A DNA stretch of 64,000 bases, taken from contig NZ_NJAK01000001.1 in the NCBI RefSeq assembly GCF_002632755.1, positions 2,604,001-2,668,000 on the forward strand, written 5' to 3'. Below, in pieces: positions 63,642 to 64,000 of this stretch. The DNA comes from Xenorhabdus ishibashii (GTDB lineage: Bacteria > Pseudomonadota > Gammaproteobacteria > Enterobacterales > Enterobacteriaceae). How positions within the stretch are numbered: the stretch's first letter is position 1; each line of letters opens with the position of its first letter. The notes beneath the pieces are model-generated. The model made no database searches, was not told the origin of the DNA, and saw only the letters and a program-made list of their open reading frames with translations. A program made the translations under genes and the position numbers.

Positions 63642-63836
63642 TCATTCCGCACTAATTTTATGATTTAAATATAGTGTGACTTTCATCATATTTTTTACAC
63701 TCAGTGATGCTGAATGATTGACGGCAATATTCATTTTTGATCCATTTCTTCTATTTACCGGAAAAATGCGATGTCTACGCCAGAGCCTGTCATTCAGCTC
63801 CTTGAGCATCTTGGAATTATTTTTGCTTTTTGCCAT
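63642..63836 (-). CDS. Small hypothetical protein
   Basis: A 64-residue basic reading frame (MAKSKNNSKMLKELNDRLWRRHRIF...) without a recognised domain. The first 30 residues look coding-like (Lys/Arg-rich helix), the rest less so; it could be a fragment of a mobile-element gene. The remaining DNA to the right edge (63837-64000) shows no gene. Confidence 0.3.
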   Translation of the reverse strand: MAKSKNNSKMLKELNDRLWRRHRIFPVNRRNGSKMNIAVNHSASLSVKNMMKVTLYLNHKISAE

Positions 63837-64000
63837 GAGCTAAGGTTGCCCCGCATGATTGAAACCATCATGCCCAAATACGCTGACCACCACGTTTCTC
63901 ACGGCGATGTATGCGGCGCTGGAGCATATCACAATATCTAATCATTGAGAGCATGACCTTAAATTCAGTGTTAGTTGGTTCGATAGTACTATTGGATTTA

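Overview
The window looks like a chromosomal segment of an insect-associated Morganellaceae gammaproteobacterium, most likely Xenorhabdus or Photorhabdus. I infer this from the Enterobacterales-type gene order (bamB-der; tRNA-Asp-dnaQ-rnhA-yafS-gloB-mltD), the AT-rich intergenic regions, duplicated protealysin/PrtS-type M4 proteases and a type VI secretion (T6SS) Rhs locus. The genus is an inference; no taxonomic search could be run.

Positions 1-10.9 kb are mostly core genome: the end of bamB, der, a three-member protealysin family on the minus strand (one an orphan propeptide), hemF, tRNA-Asp, dnaQ, rnhA, yafS, gloB and mltD. Positions 11.8-20.7 kb hold a T6SS effector operon: VgrG, a DUF2169 adaptor, a PAAR-like DUF4150 protein, and a 1572-residue Rhs protein with a polymorphic toxin tip and a small putative immunity gene.

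Positions 19.9-46.9 kb are the first remarkable feature. Four head-to-tail copies of a 6.7-6.8 kb integrative element (A, A, B, B) sit inside the 3' end of the rhs gene. Each element starts with the same 15-bp sequence, which encodes the conserved D-P-I-G-L motif of the Rhs core and is shared at all five junctions. Each element carries its own in-frame Rhs toxin tip and immunity gene, a SymE-family toxin, a Xre-type repressor, a CHC2/TOPRIM/P-loop primase, helically phased iterons, a tyrosine recombinase and about 0.9 kb of structured non-coding DNA. Types A and B carry different tips, different repressors and different repressor operators, while the primase and recombinase are nearly identical. 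I read this as a site-specific, phage-satellite-like system that delivers and stores interchangeable Rhs toxin tips. Only the first tip is fused to the Rhs core. The others are silent cassettes, and recombination between junctions would bring them into frame. A decayed older element follows (46.9-48.8 kb: third tip remnant, recombinase-primase chimera), then insertion sequence debris (IS110, IS3 and IS630 families, 49.0-50.9 kb).

Positions 51.0-61.8 kb are the second remarkable feature: an AT-rich operon that looks like a ribosomally made, modified peptide (RiPP) pathway. It has a 40-residue cysteine-free precursor, a rhodanese-E1 fusion, a ThiS/MoaD-like sulfur carrier ending in GG, an unknown protein translationally coupled to an MNIO (DUF692) iron enzyme, a carbamoyltransferase fused to a subtilisin-like domain, YcaO and TfuA (a thioamide-forming pair), an MFS exporter, a GNAT acetyltransferase and a DUF6445 putative Fe/2-oxoglutarate oxygenase. 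The likely scheme is that sulfur passes from rhodanese to the sulfur carrier and on to YcaO/TfuA for backbone thioamidation, with MNIO oxidation, carbamoylation and proteolysis as further steps before export. The window ends with a second, unrelated integrase gene (62.7-63.6 kb) and unassigned sequence.
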